Source: Struthio camelus
Taxonomy: Eukaryota > Chordata > Aves > Struthioniformes > Struthionidae
Assembly: GCF_040807025.1 (NCBI RefSeq)
Contig: NC_090954.1
Location: 13,347,501-13,411,500, forward strand
Reading direction: 5' to 3'
DNA length: 64,000 nucleotides
Shown: positions 36,501 through 45,800 of the stretch, piece after piece
How the letters are laid out: each line of letters begins with the position of its first letter
Numbering within the stretch: position 1 is the first letter of the stretch
Made by a program: the position numbers and the translations under genes
Notes under the pieces: generated by a model
What the model was told of the DNA's origin: nothing
What the model saw: only the letters and a program-made list of their open reading frames with translations
Databases searched by the model: none

Positions 36501-37423
36501 GAACAGGACTGGGCTCATTGCAGAGTGAGCAGCTCCTCCGAGGTTGCGTGGGGAGAGAGTCACCAAGCAGGGAACTGAGCGTGCATGTCCTGTTGGCATG
36601 CAAATGCTCAGCCCTCTTTCCCCCTCATCCTCCTCTTCCTGTGTCGCAGCAATTCAATACAGAAAGAACAGGCTTGTTGATTTACATGTGTGGTAATTCG
36701 ATGTTTCCCTGTCCCCTGTTCCAGCCAGAGTACCCCTGGCGCCCACCCTGCGCGATGTCTCGGAGCCAGAACGCCCAGGCAGTGGCTGGGATGAAACCGG
36801 TCCCCAAGGACTTGGGTAAGGCACGGAGGGTTGGATCGGGAGGGATGGGAGAGGAGAGTGAAGTCGAGTGAAGGCTCAAAGGGGGCACAGAGTTTTTCAG
36901 GCAATAGCTCTTTCCCTCCAAACTCCATCTCTGATCAGAGGAGTGAGGCAGTGATTCTGCTGTGCCCAGTGCCCATCCCTTCCACGAGGGTAGTTTCTGC
37001 TCTGTTCCCCTTCCCTGTCCCGTCCTCTGGCAGCAGCAGAACAGCCCCATCTTGCGAATGCAAGTTAGCCAAGCCAACGCACCGAGAGGCCAGCAAGGAT
37101 TCTGCCTCCGCACATGATAATCCAGGCAACGCTTGGAGACAGAAACGGGCCTGAGCCGAAGCAGCCCATAGGTTTACAGCGTGCCTGCTTAGTGCCAGGG
37201 CTCGAAGGGGAGGGTGGTAATAGCCAGCTGGGCCCAGAGCTGGCGTACGGCCAGCCCAAAGATGGCATCCTGCCCACAGGGCTCTTGGCAAGGTGCCTCA
37301 GCCTCCCGCCCCATTTGTCATGCAGCTTTGAGCAGTTTGAGAGCGAAGACGGTTAAAGTGCAGTATTCACACAATGCCATTGTCTTTTGTATCTCAGAAC
37401 AGGCGGGTCCCGGATTACCATAA
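24530..37423 (+). CDS. TNIP1: TNFAIP3-interacting protein 1 (ABIN1); last exon uncertain
   Basis: TNIP1 binds linear and K63 polyubiquitin and A20 in the cytosol and restrains NF-kB signalling and inflammatory cell death. Coding exons: 24530-24662, 25843-25968, 27625-27713, 28222-28290, 32035-32226, 32550-32644, 32738-32819, 33100-33189, 33512-33577, 33774-33905, 33986-34114, 34653-34775, 35117-35242, 35902-35982, 36207-36401, 36725-36815, and tentatively 37326-37423. All phases agree and give about 638 residues, against 636 in human. The N-terminus MEGRGPYRIYDPGG is diagnostic. A likely LC3-interacting motif, FEIV, lies at residues 122-125 (FEVV in human). Long coiled coils follow, including EVNKQWDQHFRSMKQQYEQK. 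The UBAN ubiquitin-binding segment NELLKQQVKIFEEDFQRER is near residues 435-455. The tail is proline- and tyrosine-rich. Exons 1-16 are secure. The last exon has a good acceptor, but its peptide does not resemble the mammalian C-terminus. ATG 24530 has a G at -3 and at +4. Confidence 0.93.
33906..33985 (+). other. TNIP1: TNIP1 intron with non-canonical GC-AG ends
   Basis: The exon coding SRIETEE ends GAGGAG and the intron begins gcgagt, with no GT that preserves the frame. The next exon after ctcttccag begins AEKDRLATE in the correct frame, matching the continuous coiled coil in the mammalian protein. The intron is only 80 bases. GC-AG introns are a minor but established class whose donors otherwise match the consensus well, as here. 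Confidence 0.8.
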
Positions 37424-37497
37424 CGCGCAGGGCTGTTTTAACTGTGTTGTGATACAGGCTAAAGGCAGAAGAAAAGTAGGATGTGTGTGTGTGCCTG

Positions 37498-37505
37498 TGT
37501 ATATA
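37498..37505 (+). promoter_or_regulatory. TNIP1: Pumilio response element (UGUAUAUA)
   Basis: TGTATATA matches the PUM consensus UGUANAUA and sits in the proposed TNIP1 3'UTR. A near match, TGTATATG, follows about 50 bases on. A chance occurrence within a GT/AT simple stretch is possible. Confidence 0.4.
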
Positions 37506-38914
37506 TATCTAGGACCTTCCTCCGGCTATTTGCCCCTGTGCATATACACATGGTGTATATGGCACGTGCTCGTGGCCTGGAACGGCTCCAGCAGGAGTTC
37601 GCGGGGAGGAATGTGCACGGAGGCAAAGGAGGGACTGGAGATGCTCTTGCAGCAGAGTCTCCTGCAGAGAGCACAGACAGCTCCGCGTGGCCATCTCCTT
37701 CCTGGCAACGTATTGGGCTTGAATTTGATGCCCAGCTTTCTATAGCTGAACGAGGAAGACAAGGTTTTCGGGGAAGGAGAGCAGGCGTTTGCCAGGACTG
37801 CACGCCAGGAGCTTCTCATGTTCCAGGAGATTCATCGCAGAACATGATACAGTTCTTCCCCTTGATGAACGTTTCTGCAAGCTGATGGCACGGACCTCTC
37901 CTGGTCAGCGGGTGATCCCAAGGTTGCAAGTTCATACCCTGTGTGGACACAGACTGGGCTGAGGGTGCTTGGTGTATTTGTGTTTATTTAAGGATTGAAG
38001 CTAAGCTGAGTCTGTTTTCATCCTGAAAGCATGCTTTCCCGGGAGAAGTTTTTGTAGGACTCGACGTGGGAGTTGTGCTTAAACTGTTATTTCAGATGTG
38101 TTCAGAGGTAGTCTGATGCCCAGAGCAAATGCAAGGGGAACCAAATTGCTCCCCAAGCACTCCAGTATTTATTTACCCAAGCAAATGCTATCCACCTGCT
38201 GCAGGGACAGGCACTACACGCCGACTTTGCAAAACGTAGCCGCTAGCCTGACCTGCAGTCCCATCTGTTAGCGTGGAGGCAGGCGTGAGGATGTCAGAAC
38301 AGGGCTTTGGCTTTAGCCCTGTGTCCTCCACGTCCTCCGGACTCCCCTCCTGCTGCCTGTTTTTTCCAAGGTTCCTAATATGCTCCCCCTACGCTGCCTG
38401 CTCTGTCTCCCATCTCCGATTTCCTGCTGCTCTTGGATTGTGGCCAGTTTCTCAAATGCAGAAAGTAAATCGTGCTCCAGCTGAAAACAAGTCTGGAGTA
38501 AAACTGTTCCTGTAAGAACTGCTGTCACGTGGAAGACAGCAGGGAGGCATGGAGCTGAGACATACTCGTCTGTAAGAGGCTGGTTGCTGTTGCTCCTAGT
38601 GAACCATGCTATTTACAGCAGCAAGCGAGGGTCCTGCTCTGCACAGAGGAAACATGTACTTAGGCTCTTCCACTGCCTGCTTGGCCTACTGCTTTCCACT
38701 CTTGTTTGTGCTCTGGACTGAAACCTGTTCCACTCCCCGTTTGTTTTGCAATGACCCTGACATGGCAAATGCACAGAAATAATTCTTGCATTCAGACCAG
38801 GACACGCCTGGGGCTTGTGTACAAGTTAAAGGAAGGTTTGGCTTGGTTTGGTCGGTTTCTCTGCAACCAATCATTAGGAACTGTAATGATAAATATGTGT
38901 TTGCAGTAATCCTT

Positions 38915-38920
38915 AATAAA
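38915..38920 (+). terminator. TNIP1: TNIP1 poly(A) signal AATAAA
   Basis: A canonical AATAAA follows the last plausible TNIP1 exon, with a TG-rich region (tctggtctgggttgggg) about 30-45 bases later. It faces the GPX3 poly(A) signal across about 540 bases, so the two genes converge closely. Confidence 0.75.
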
Positions 38921-38944
38921 CTGGCTGGAGATTTTCCATCTGGG

Positions 38945-39435
38945 CCCCAGTCTGGTCTGGGTTGGGGTGACTGCAGCTCACCTATCGTGTAATCCCCAGC
39001 TCTGGGTGTTGTGGGGGCTGTCATCAGCCCTCAGAGCATCCTGCCACACTCATCCTGTGTGACCCCACGCGCTGGACCTGCCACTCAACGCTGCCCCGCA
39101 GCACTGCGTGCAGCAGGTCAGCGCAGGGGGGAGGCCGTGGCCCCACGCTGCGGTCGTAGGAGCAGGAATTGAACAAGCAGATCACGTGTCTAACTTGTTT
39201 CAAAAGGCCTGAGAGCCTCTGGGGGCTCCTTTTGGGACTCCTGGCCCAGGGCAGTGCTGGAGTACAAGGCTTACGTGACTACCGCTTACCCAGCTCTTGG
39301 CCTGGTGCCTGGAGCCTGGCCCACCTGGTGTGACGTGACCCAGAGCAGAAGCACTCAGCAGCAGCCGGTCACTCGTATGTCTCCGTGCTGGCCTGGGCCC
39401 CCTCTGCCCTCCCCTCCCCTCCCTCGCAAGGAACC
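38945..39435. other. Short convergent intergenic gap between TNIP1 and GPX3
   Basis: About 500 bases separate the two gene ends. I see no coding or RNA feature in it. Confidence 0.6.
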
Positions 39436-39457
39436 AGGGCTGCATGTCTGCAGAGCC

Positions 39458-39463
39458 TTTATT
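39458..39463 (-). terminator. GPX3: GPX3 poly(A) signal AATAAA (minus strand)
   Basis: Plus-strand TTTATT gives AATAAA on the minus strand, about 700 bases after the GPX3 stop and about 145 bases past the SECIS. That makes a 3'UTR of about 730 bases, similar to the mammalian gene. Confidence 0.8.
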
Positions 39464-39605
39464 TGGTGTTTCTACAGCAGCAGGTCGATGCTTCCGGAGC
39501 ATGAGGGGGCTGGCTGCCTCCAGGGGAGGAGAGGAGCACATCTCTGCGTCCAGGACTGCGGGGCAGCTTGAATGCACTAGAAGAGCTGCTCCGTGCCTGG
39601 GCAGG

Positions 39606-39654
39606 CTCGGGCCAGGTCCACCCCATGGCGGGGGCTTTCAGACCTGGCCTTCAT
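39606..39654 (-). promoter_or_regulatory. GPX3: SECIS element of GPX3 (form 2)
   Basis: Read on the minus strand, ATGA (39654-39651) is followed by A and a nine-base arm GGCCAGGTC. Then come TG, the conserved unpaired AAA, and a CCCC/GGGG mini-stem. The exactly complementary arm GACCTGGCC follows, and finally CGAG (39609-39606), supplying the GA of the non-Watson-Crick quartet. From ATGA to the AA motif is 12 bases, the usual spacing. The mini-stem above the AA bulge makes it form 2. It lies about 510 bases after the stop codon in the 3'UTR and would direct decoding of the UGA at 41245-41247 as selenocysteine. Folding was done by eye. Confidence 0.93.
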
Positions 39655-40166
39655 GGAGATGTGGTCTTCTGGGTCTGAGGCAGCTGGCCCCCGTGCCCAT
39701 GTGCACACCAGGAGAGACGTGCACGAAGCCAGGACAGTGAGAGTGCCTGCCACAGGGAGCTGGGGGGCACGGAGGCGGGATTTTGGGGAGCCAAGCTTTT
39801 GGCCTGGAGGAGATGTCACCGTTGTGGGTGGAGATGGGACGTGGTGTTATTGGGAAATGTTTCCCTCCCCTTGCTAGGATCTCTGCCACCCCGTAACCCA
39901 CCCCAGTGTGAGCGTCTGACCCCAGGTGATGCCAGAGACTGGAGTGGTGATGGGGCAATGGGCAGGGACTGGTGTTTGCCTTGCTGCAATGGGCGTCTCC
40001 CACGTGGTTTCACTACGAAACTGGTCCAGAACGGAGCCAGGGTGCCGGCTTTCACCATGCAGGGTGGGGGGAGCAGCCCTTGCAGCAGCCGATCAGGAGC
40101 CGGTTCTCAGAGGGTGTGGGTGGGAGGGAGCAGCCTACCCCCACCCTGCGCCGGTGGCCGCCTCCT

Positions 40167-42639
40167 CTACTGGGCCTGTTGCTGCCTCATGTAGTTGATG
40201 ATGTCGTTCTTCACGACGGCGATGTTGGCCCGGTGGTACCAGCGCATCACGGGCACCCCGTTGGGGCCGACCAGGAACTTCTCGAAGTTCCACTTGATGT
40301 CGTGGTTCCGCAGGGGCTCCCAGAAGAGGTTCTTGGGGTTCCCGAACTCCTCCGCCACCGGCGGACAGGCGTTCTGCAACGAGCGCGAGCATCAGTACCC
40401 CCCTGCGCCCAAAAACCAGTGCCTGCCCACCGAGCGCTGGGGCGCAGCTCCCCTGGGGCACAGCTGTGGGCACGAACCTTCAGGTACGTGTAGATCTTCT
40501 GCTCCTTGGCACCGTTCACGTCCCCTTTCTGGAAGAGCTGGAAATTTGGGACAAAGCCACCCCCGGGCCGGACGTATCTGCAAGAAGAGAGGCCACCGCG
40601 TTGCATCGCGGGCTGCGTCGCGCAGAGGACAAGTCTTGCCTCCGCGCTGCGCGGAGGCGGTGGCAGAAGGAAACGGCTGCACCAGGCTGCCCGTGGACCT
40701 GGGGAGCTGCGTGCCATCAGGCGCCGCCCTGAGCTGCGGCCCCGGCCTGCCAGGGGGCTTTCGCGGTGCCCGCGGCCAGGTGGGCCGTGGGGACTGGCTC
40801 CCTCGGCCTCCCTGCTGGGCCCGCGCCGCTCTGCGCAGGGACCAGCCAGCCTCGCCGCGGGCTCGCAGCCAGCACCAGGGGCTCTCCTGGTTTTCTGCGC
40901 TGGCCGCAGCCGTTCGGCCCTGTCCCAGCCGGCCGCGGTACTCACTTCAGCGCCGGGAGGATCTCCGAGTTCTGGCCGGGTTCCTGCTTTCCGAACTGGT
41001 TGGAGGGGAAGCCCAGGACGACGAGCCCGTACGGCCCCAGTTCATTTTGTAGTGCATTCAGTTCTGCGCGCAAGCACAGCCGGGACCACAGTGAGCGGTG
41101 CCGTCGGCACGGCCCCGCCAGCCCCCTCGAAGGGACCCCCCGGCCGGGCCCGCGCGCCCCCGCGTGCCCCCTGCCCGCAGAGCCCCGGAGCGGGCCGCCG
41201 CGGGCCGCGGCCGTCCCCTTACCCAGGTACTGCAGGGTGAGCCCTCAGTAGGTGGCCACGTTGACGAAGAGCACCATCTTGCCCGCGTACTTCCTGAAGG
41301 GGATGTACTCGTCCCCGTCGATGGTGAGGGCCCCGTAGTCGTAGATGGTGCCTTGCACCGAGTTGTAGCATTTCACCTGCCGAGGGCCCGAGGAGCGTCC
41401 CGTGGGGCAGGCGCAGGGGGAACCGGGGCCGCCCGCTCCCGCGGTCGCTCTCCGTGGCCCAGGGGCGGCAGGGCTCCGGCGGGCCGAGCGCGGGCCGCGG
41501 GCTCGGGGCCACGCGCAGGCGGGTGCGCCCCGCCGAGGGGGCTGCCCGCCCCGGGGCCACGGCGCGGCGGTGTTTACGCCGGGGCCGAGCAAGGATCGCG
41601 CGACGGCAGGAAGGCCGGGAAGGAGCCTGAGCCTGCAAACGCGGCCAGCAGAACGGCCCCGGGGCTGCCTGCGGCGCGCGGGCGCCGGCCCTCGGCGCGC
41701 GGCGCCTGCAAAGGGGCTGCCGCGGGGCCGGGGTTTGCCGCCGGGCAGCGCGCTCGGGAGCGGTACCCGCCGCCCCGGCGGGCGCTCGACAGCAGCTCGG
41801 GGTGTCGCGGCCGCGCCAGGCCCGGGCGACGGCAGCAGCAGGGCCGGATGCGAGCCGCGCGGGGAGAGAGCGGGGCGAAGCAGCCCCCCGCCGGCAGCGG
41901 CGCGGGGGTTAACCGAGGGGAGCCGTCTCCTGTTCCCCTCGGAGGACCTGGGTGTCGCTCAAGCGCCACCACGGAGGGTCTATTTTGGGAGCTGGCAGGA
42001 GATAAGAGCGTGGGGGCTCTGCCGGGGAGCTCCGGCTGTGCCAGGGCCGGCCGGGCCGGGTGCAGGGCTCTGCCTCGGGCAAGCCAGGAGGGTGTCCGGG
42101 GACGCCCCGACCCTGGCCGGCAAGCTGAGGTTGGGGGCAGCAGGGTGTGCGAGGGGGGCCGGAGGAACAGGGCGGCCCCAGCACCCTCAACCCCCCCCCC
42201 CCCCACCCAGATGCTGCGTGTCGAACGAGAGCCCAACGGGGACGATCGGTCAGCTGCGGGGGACGAGGTTCTCCCTCCTTCTGTCCCCTTCCCTGGGGAA
42301 GCAATTCCCCCTTTGCACAAACAGGCTCAGAAACCACCACCCCTCCACCCCCCCCCCCAGGGTCCAGGCGAGCAGGACAGAGGTGGCACCAAGCCCTGCG
42401 GCAGCACCGGGGCGCCCGGCCGCCGGCGCGAGGGCTGCGCTGCCGCGTCCCGGGCAGAGGCTGGTGCCCGGCGTGGGGCGCCCCCGGCAGCACCCTGCCG
42501 CGCAGGCTGGCCCTGCCCGGACCCCGCACGGGAGACGCTCCTCTCCTCTTACCTTCTCCCTCTCCTGGCTCTGACCCGGCTGGACGAGCCCAGCCAAGAC
42601 CAAGGGCAAAACCCAGGCGCCGTGGGGCCAGCCCCCCAT
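40167..42639 (-). CDS. GPX3: Glutathione peroxidase 3, secreted selenoprotein
   Basis: GPX3 is the extracellular (plasma) peroxidase that reduces hydrogen and lipid hydroperoxides with glutathione. Exons on the minus strand, in order: 42639-42553, 41376-41223, 41063-40946, 40577-40478 and 40373-40167. Internal lengths 154, 118 and 100 give consistent phases and 221 residues in total, against 226 in human. Residues 1 to about 24 are a signal peptide (hydrophobic core [10 protein letters not shown]) ending before QEREK. Sec is encoded by TGA at 41245-41247 within VATY-U-GLTLQYL. The other tetrad residues are present: Gln in NQFGKQEPG, and Trp and Asn in [10 protein letters not shown]. The tetramer-type loop [15 protein letters not shown] marks it as GPX3/GPX1-like rather than GPX4. 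One oddity is Ser instead of Cys in GFPSNQF. The C-terminus is NYMRQQQAQ, then TAG. Close convergent neighbour: TNIP1. Confidence 0.97.
41245..41247 (-). other. GPX3: Selenocysteine UGA codon
   Basis: On the minus strand the codon after GTGGCCACCTAC is TGA, followed in frame by GGGCTCACCCTG (GLTL). It aligns with the catalytic Sec of all GPX1-3 proteins. Standard gene finders would treat it as a stop and split the gene here. Confidence 0.97.
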
Positions 42640-42830
42640 GGCCGGGCCGGGCGTGGGGCGCGAGCACCCTCCGCGAGCGGCTCAGGCGAGCTCTGCCTCA
42701 CCCAGCGCCTTCTGCCACCTCCGAGCCGACCGCGGAGAGAAATAGCGGCTGGGCTGAGCGCGCCGAACCAATCGCCGGGAGGCAGGGATTAGGGCTGCGC
42801 TGTTAACCGTGTGGGCCCTGGGACGGACAC
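42640..42830 (-). promoter_or_regulatory. GPX3: GPX3 5'UTR and proximal promoter
   Basis: This GC-rich stretch lies directly upstream of the GPX3 ATG. It contains a CCAAT-type element at plus 42769-42773 (ATTGG when read on the minus strand), about 130 bases from the start codon, and no good TATA box. The leader is probably about 60-90 bases long. ATG 42639-42637 has G at -3 and +4, a favourable context. Confidence 0.5.
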
Positions 42831-45800
42831 GGCGCGGTCCGGCCACGGGCTTGGCGGGGGCAGGCGGGGGTGCCCCCGGGCTGGCACCTGCAGCCGGGCG
42901 AGCCGGGTGACACCCGGGGAGCACAAGGCTCCGGGGAAGCGGCACGTGCCTCCGTTTTATGCAACGCGCTACAGGAGCTGCGTCCCCGGTCTTGGAGGTT
43001 ACAAGCGCACCGAAGGAGAGGTGCCAAGCTGTTATCCCTGCCTTGCCGGATCGCCCCAGCCATGTCGGCATCCGCCTGCCTCCCCAGCGAGGCACGGGTT
43101 GCTTTCGGGGTGCTGCAGGCTGCCGGCGGGGATAAACCCCGCAGAGGGCTGGCAGATGGGACGGGAAGGGGAAGAGCGACTTTCCCAGCTGGAAGAAGTC
43201 AGCAGGTCAAAGGCTGGAGCCCCAAAGGGGGAGGCAGGGTGGGAAGTAGCAGGCAGTGGCGCTGCTTGGCGGGTATACTAGCTACTTATGAACTCAAATA
43301 CATTTTTTGTATATATAGATACACATGCCGTGCAGGCTATGGAGGAACCGGGCAGGGCAGAGGGTGACACTGTCCCCGCTCCTGCCCTCTGTCCGCACGT
43401 CCGCCCCGCTTGGCTCCGGGAGGGCTCTGGTTGGCGGCCAAGGGCCTGTGCTGGCTCGCGCTGGTCCCCAGGCTCCCGCTGGGCTCCGGCCACGGACAGC
43501 AGGAATGCAGGAAGCAGCCGCCTTAGGAACAAAACAGCCTCATCAGCATCCCCGGGGAGGCCAGGCCGGGGTCCGCCGAGCTCGCAGCGCTGGGCTCGGG
43601 TTTCCTCAGCTTTGAGGGACTCTGAGGGCAGCACCGGCTGTGGTTCGGGGCTCTTTGCAAATGCGGGCAGGCAGCTGAGGAGGGGGCGACACCGTCTCCG
43701 CGTCCTCTCCGGGGGGCGCGCTGCCTCGCCGGGGCGGCTGCGTGGCCGGGACCGGCAGCAGCTCAGTGGAGCGTCGCCCCGACCCTCTGCCCGTGCCGAC
43801 GGCTCCGCAAGCCGGCTCGCAGACCGAGGAGCGCCCTGGGGCCCTGCAGACGCCGCTGCGCGCCCGGCTCCGCCGCGCTCCGGCGCTGCGCTGCGGCTGC
43901 CGCCGGAGGAGCTGCCGGGGCGGCGGGGGGCGGCGGGGGGCGGCAGGGGGCTGCAGGGCTGGGGCCTGGCTGGGCACCCAGGGCAGCACCGGGCCAGCCG
44001 CCCAGGGTGGGGGCCGCCGTGTAGGCGCCCTGGGAGCTCCTCCCGTGGGGCGGCTGCTTCCAAGGCCCCCGCACGCATACCCGGGGAACCACGATGTTTA
44101 CGCTGGGCCGGCTCCAAGGGAAACATCTCTGGCGAGGTGCAAATCCGCTGAAATCCCTCAAGATGACCTGACAGCAGGATTAAGCAGCGGGGGGAGCGGG
44201 GGGCTGCCTGGGGCGCGGGGCAGCGAGGGAGCAGGAGGGGAAGAGCGGGTGAGCGCAGCAGGGAGCCGCCAGCGCACGCCGGGGCAGGGCGCGCTCGGCC
44301 GGGCCGGCTCCGCGGGGCGCTTCCAGGCCGGACCGCTCGTGCCAGCACGGGAGCTGGCTTTGCTAGAAAGCAGTCAGCTGCGCCAAGGCGCAGCGCTGCC
44401 CCGGCCGCTGCCCCCGCGCAAGACGAGCCCCCAGGGAAGGGGAGCGCGGCCGAGCTCCTGGGAGGCGCCGCTGGCGGCTCCGAGCAACCTTCCTCCCCGT
44501 GTGCCGGGTGCCGAGCGCCGGGCCAGCGGCATGCTGCTGGTGCGCAGGGAGCACGCCGTCCTGGGAAAGGCTCGAGCTGCTGCGCTTTGATTTTGAGCTC
44601 GGCTCGGGCGGGGAGTGCTGCGGGTCGCCAACGTCCCCCGCGCGCACAGGGAGCCGGCTGCTGCAGCATCCCACAAGCTGCCAAGCGGGCAGAGCCGGCC
44701 ACGGCGCCAGCTCGTGCCGGTCCGCCCCCTCGTCCCTCGAGGTTGCCCGGGGCTCGCTGTGCCCCTCTGCAAGCGAGGGATCGCCCTCCGACCCCGGGAC
44801 GAGCACCGCATCCTGCTTCCTGGGCACAGGAGGGGGCTGTTTGCCCCCCTCCGGCAGGACCGGAAAGGCCTGAGCGGAGCGGGGGCGGCGCAGCGTCCAG
44901 CCCTGCCCAGCGTCCCCTGCCCCAAACGACGGGAGGGCTGGACGGACTGACCGCCGGAGAAAGCTCCCTCCTCGGTTGTTTTTCAGTCGGGGCTCGAGCT
45001 GGCTGCTGCCCGCCGCAGATGTTTGGCAGCCGTTCGGCGTGGGAGGCGAGCGGCGCCTGCTCCCGCAGCCCATCGCTCCCGCGCTGCCTGCGCCACCGCG
45101 CTGCCGGCAGCAGCCTCCTCGGCGAGGGCCGGGGCACAGCCGGGCTCAGCGCCGTGACGGCACCAGCGCGGTCATCTCAGGGCCGCGCTGGCCCGTGCAG
45201 AAGGGGCACCGGGGCGGCTGCAACGCAGGATCCGCTCCAGAGCTGGTCCCTGGCGGGGGAGGAAGCCGAGCCGGGAGCAGCCTGCCGGGCGCAGAGCCCC
45301 GGCGAGCACCGGGAAGGTCGTGGCGGCGAGCGGCGAGGTGCGCGCGCCGGCGGTGGCTTGGGGTGACTCACCGCCGGGGCAAGCCTGGCGCTGCAAGCAA
45401 GGGGTGTGTGCGGGGCGTACAGCCGGCAGCGCACACGCCTGCACCCACACCCCCCGCCCCGGCGCACGTGCTTGGGGCTGCCTGTCCGAGGGGGCTTGGG
45501 GCCCCCTTGCCCCAGTGTCCCTGCTGCGCTCGCCCACCCCGGCGACACAGCCGAGACCCGGCAGGGAGCAGAAGTTGAGAGCTTCGTTCGGCAGCATGCA
45601 CGCCAGCTTCGCCACAGCCCGCCGGTGCGGAGCAGGGAGCCGACGCGGGTGCTCGGGGTGCCGGAGGCTCAGCCCCCGCCGCGGCACCCGGTGCCGCCAG
45701 GTCGCAGCACGGGAGCACCTGCAGTGGGAAACAGCCGCAGGGAGGACATCCTTGCCTTGGTGGCTGGAGAGCTGGGGCCGAGGTTTGGGGAGGCTGGAGC

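Larger units (their letters stand above)
37424..38940 (+). other. TNIP1: Probable TNIP1 3'UTR
   Basis: The sequence between the tentative stop and the AATAAA at 38915 has no convincing coding content and is less GC-rich than the flanks, as avian 3'UTRs often are. It includes a UGUAUAUA Pumilio-type element at 37498-37505. If the real stop lies in another candidate final exon, the UTR start shifts by a few hundred bases. Confidence 0.6.

Noticed and set aside
41098-42792. 564-codon plus-strand open frame
   Set aside because: It is antisense to GPX3 exons 1-2 and intron 1, so it is a shadow of a real gene in CpG-rich DNA.
43278-45137. 619-codon open frame on the minus strand
   Set aside because: Very GC-rich DNA lacks stop codons by chance; the translation is Ala/Arg/Gly/Pro/Ser-biased without a domain, overlaps other long frames on both strands, and has no supporting neighbouring exons.
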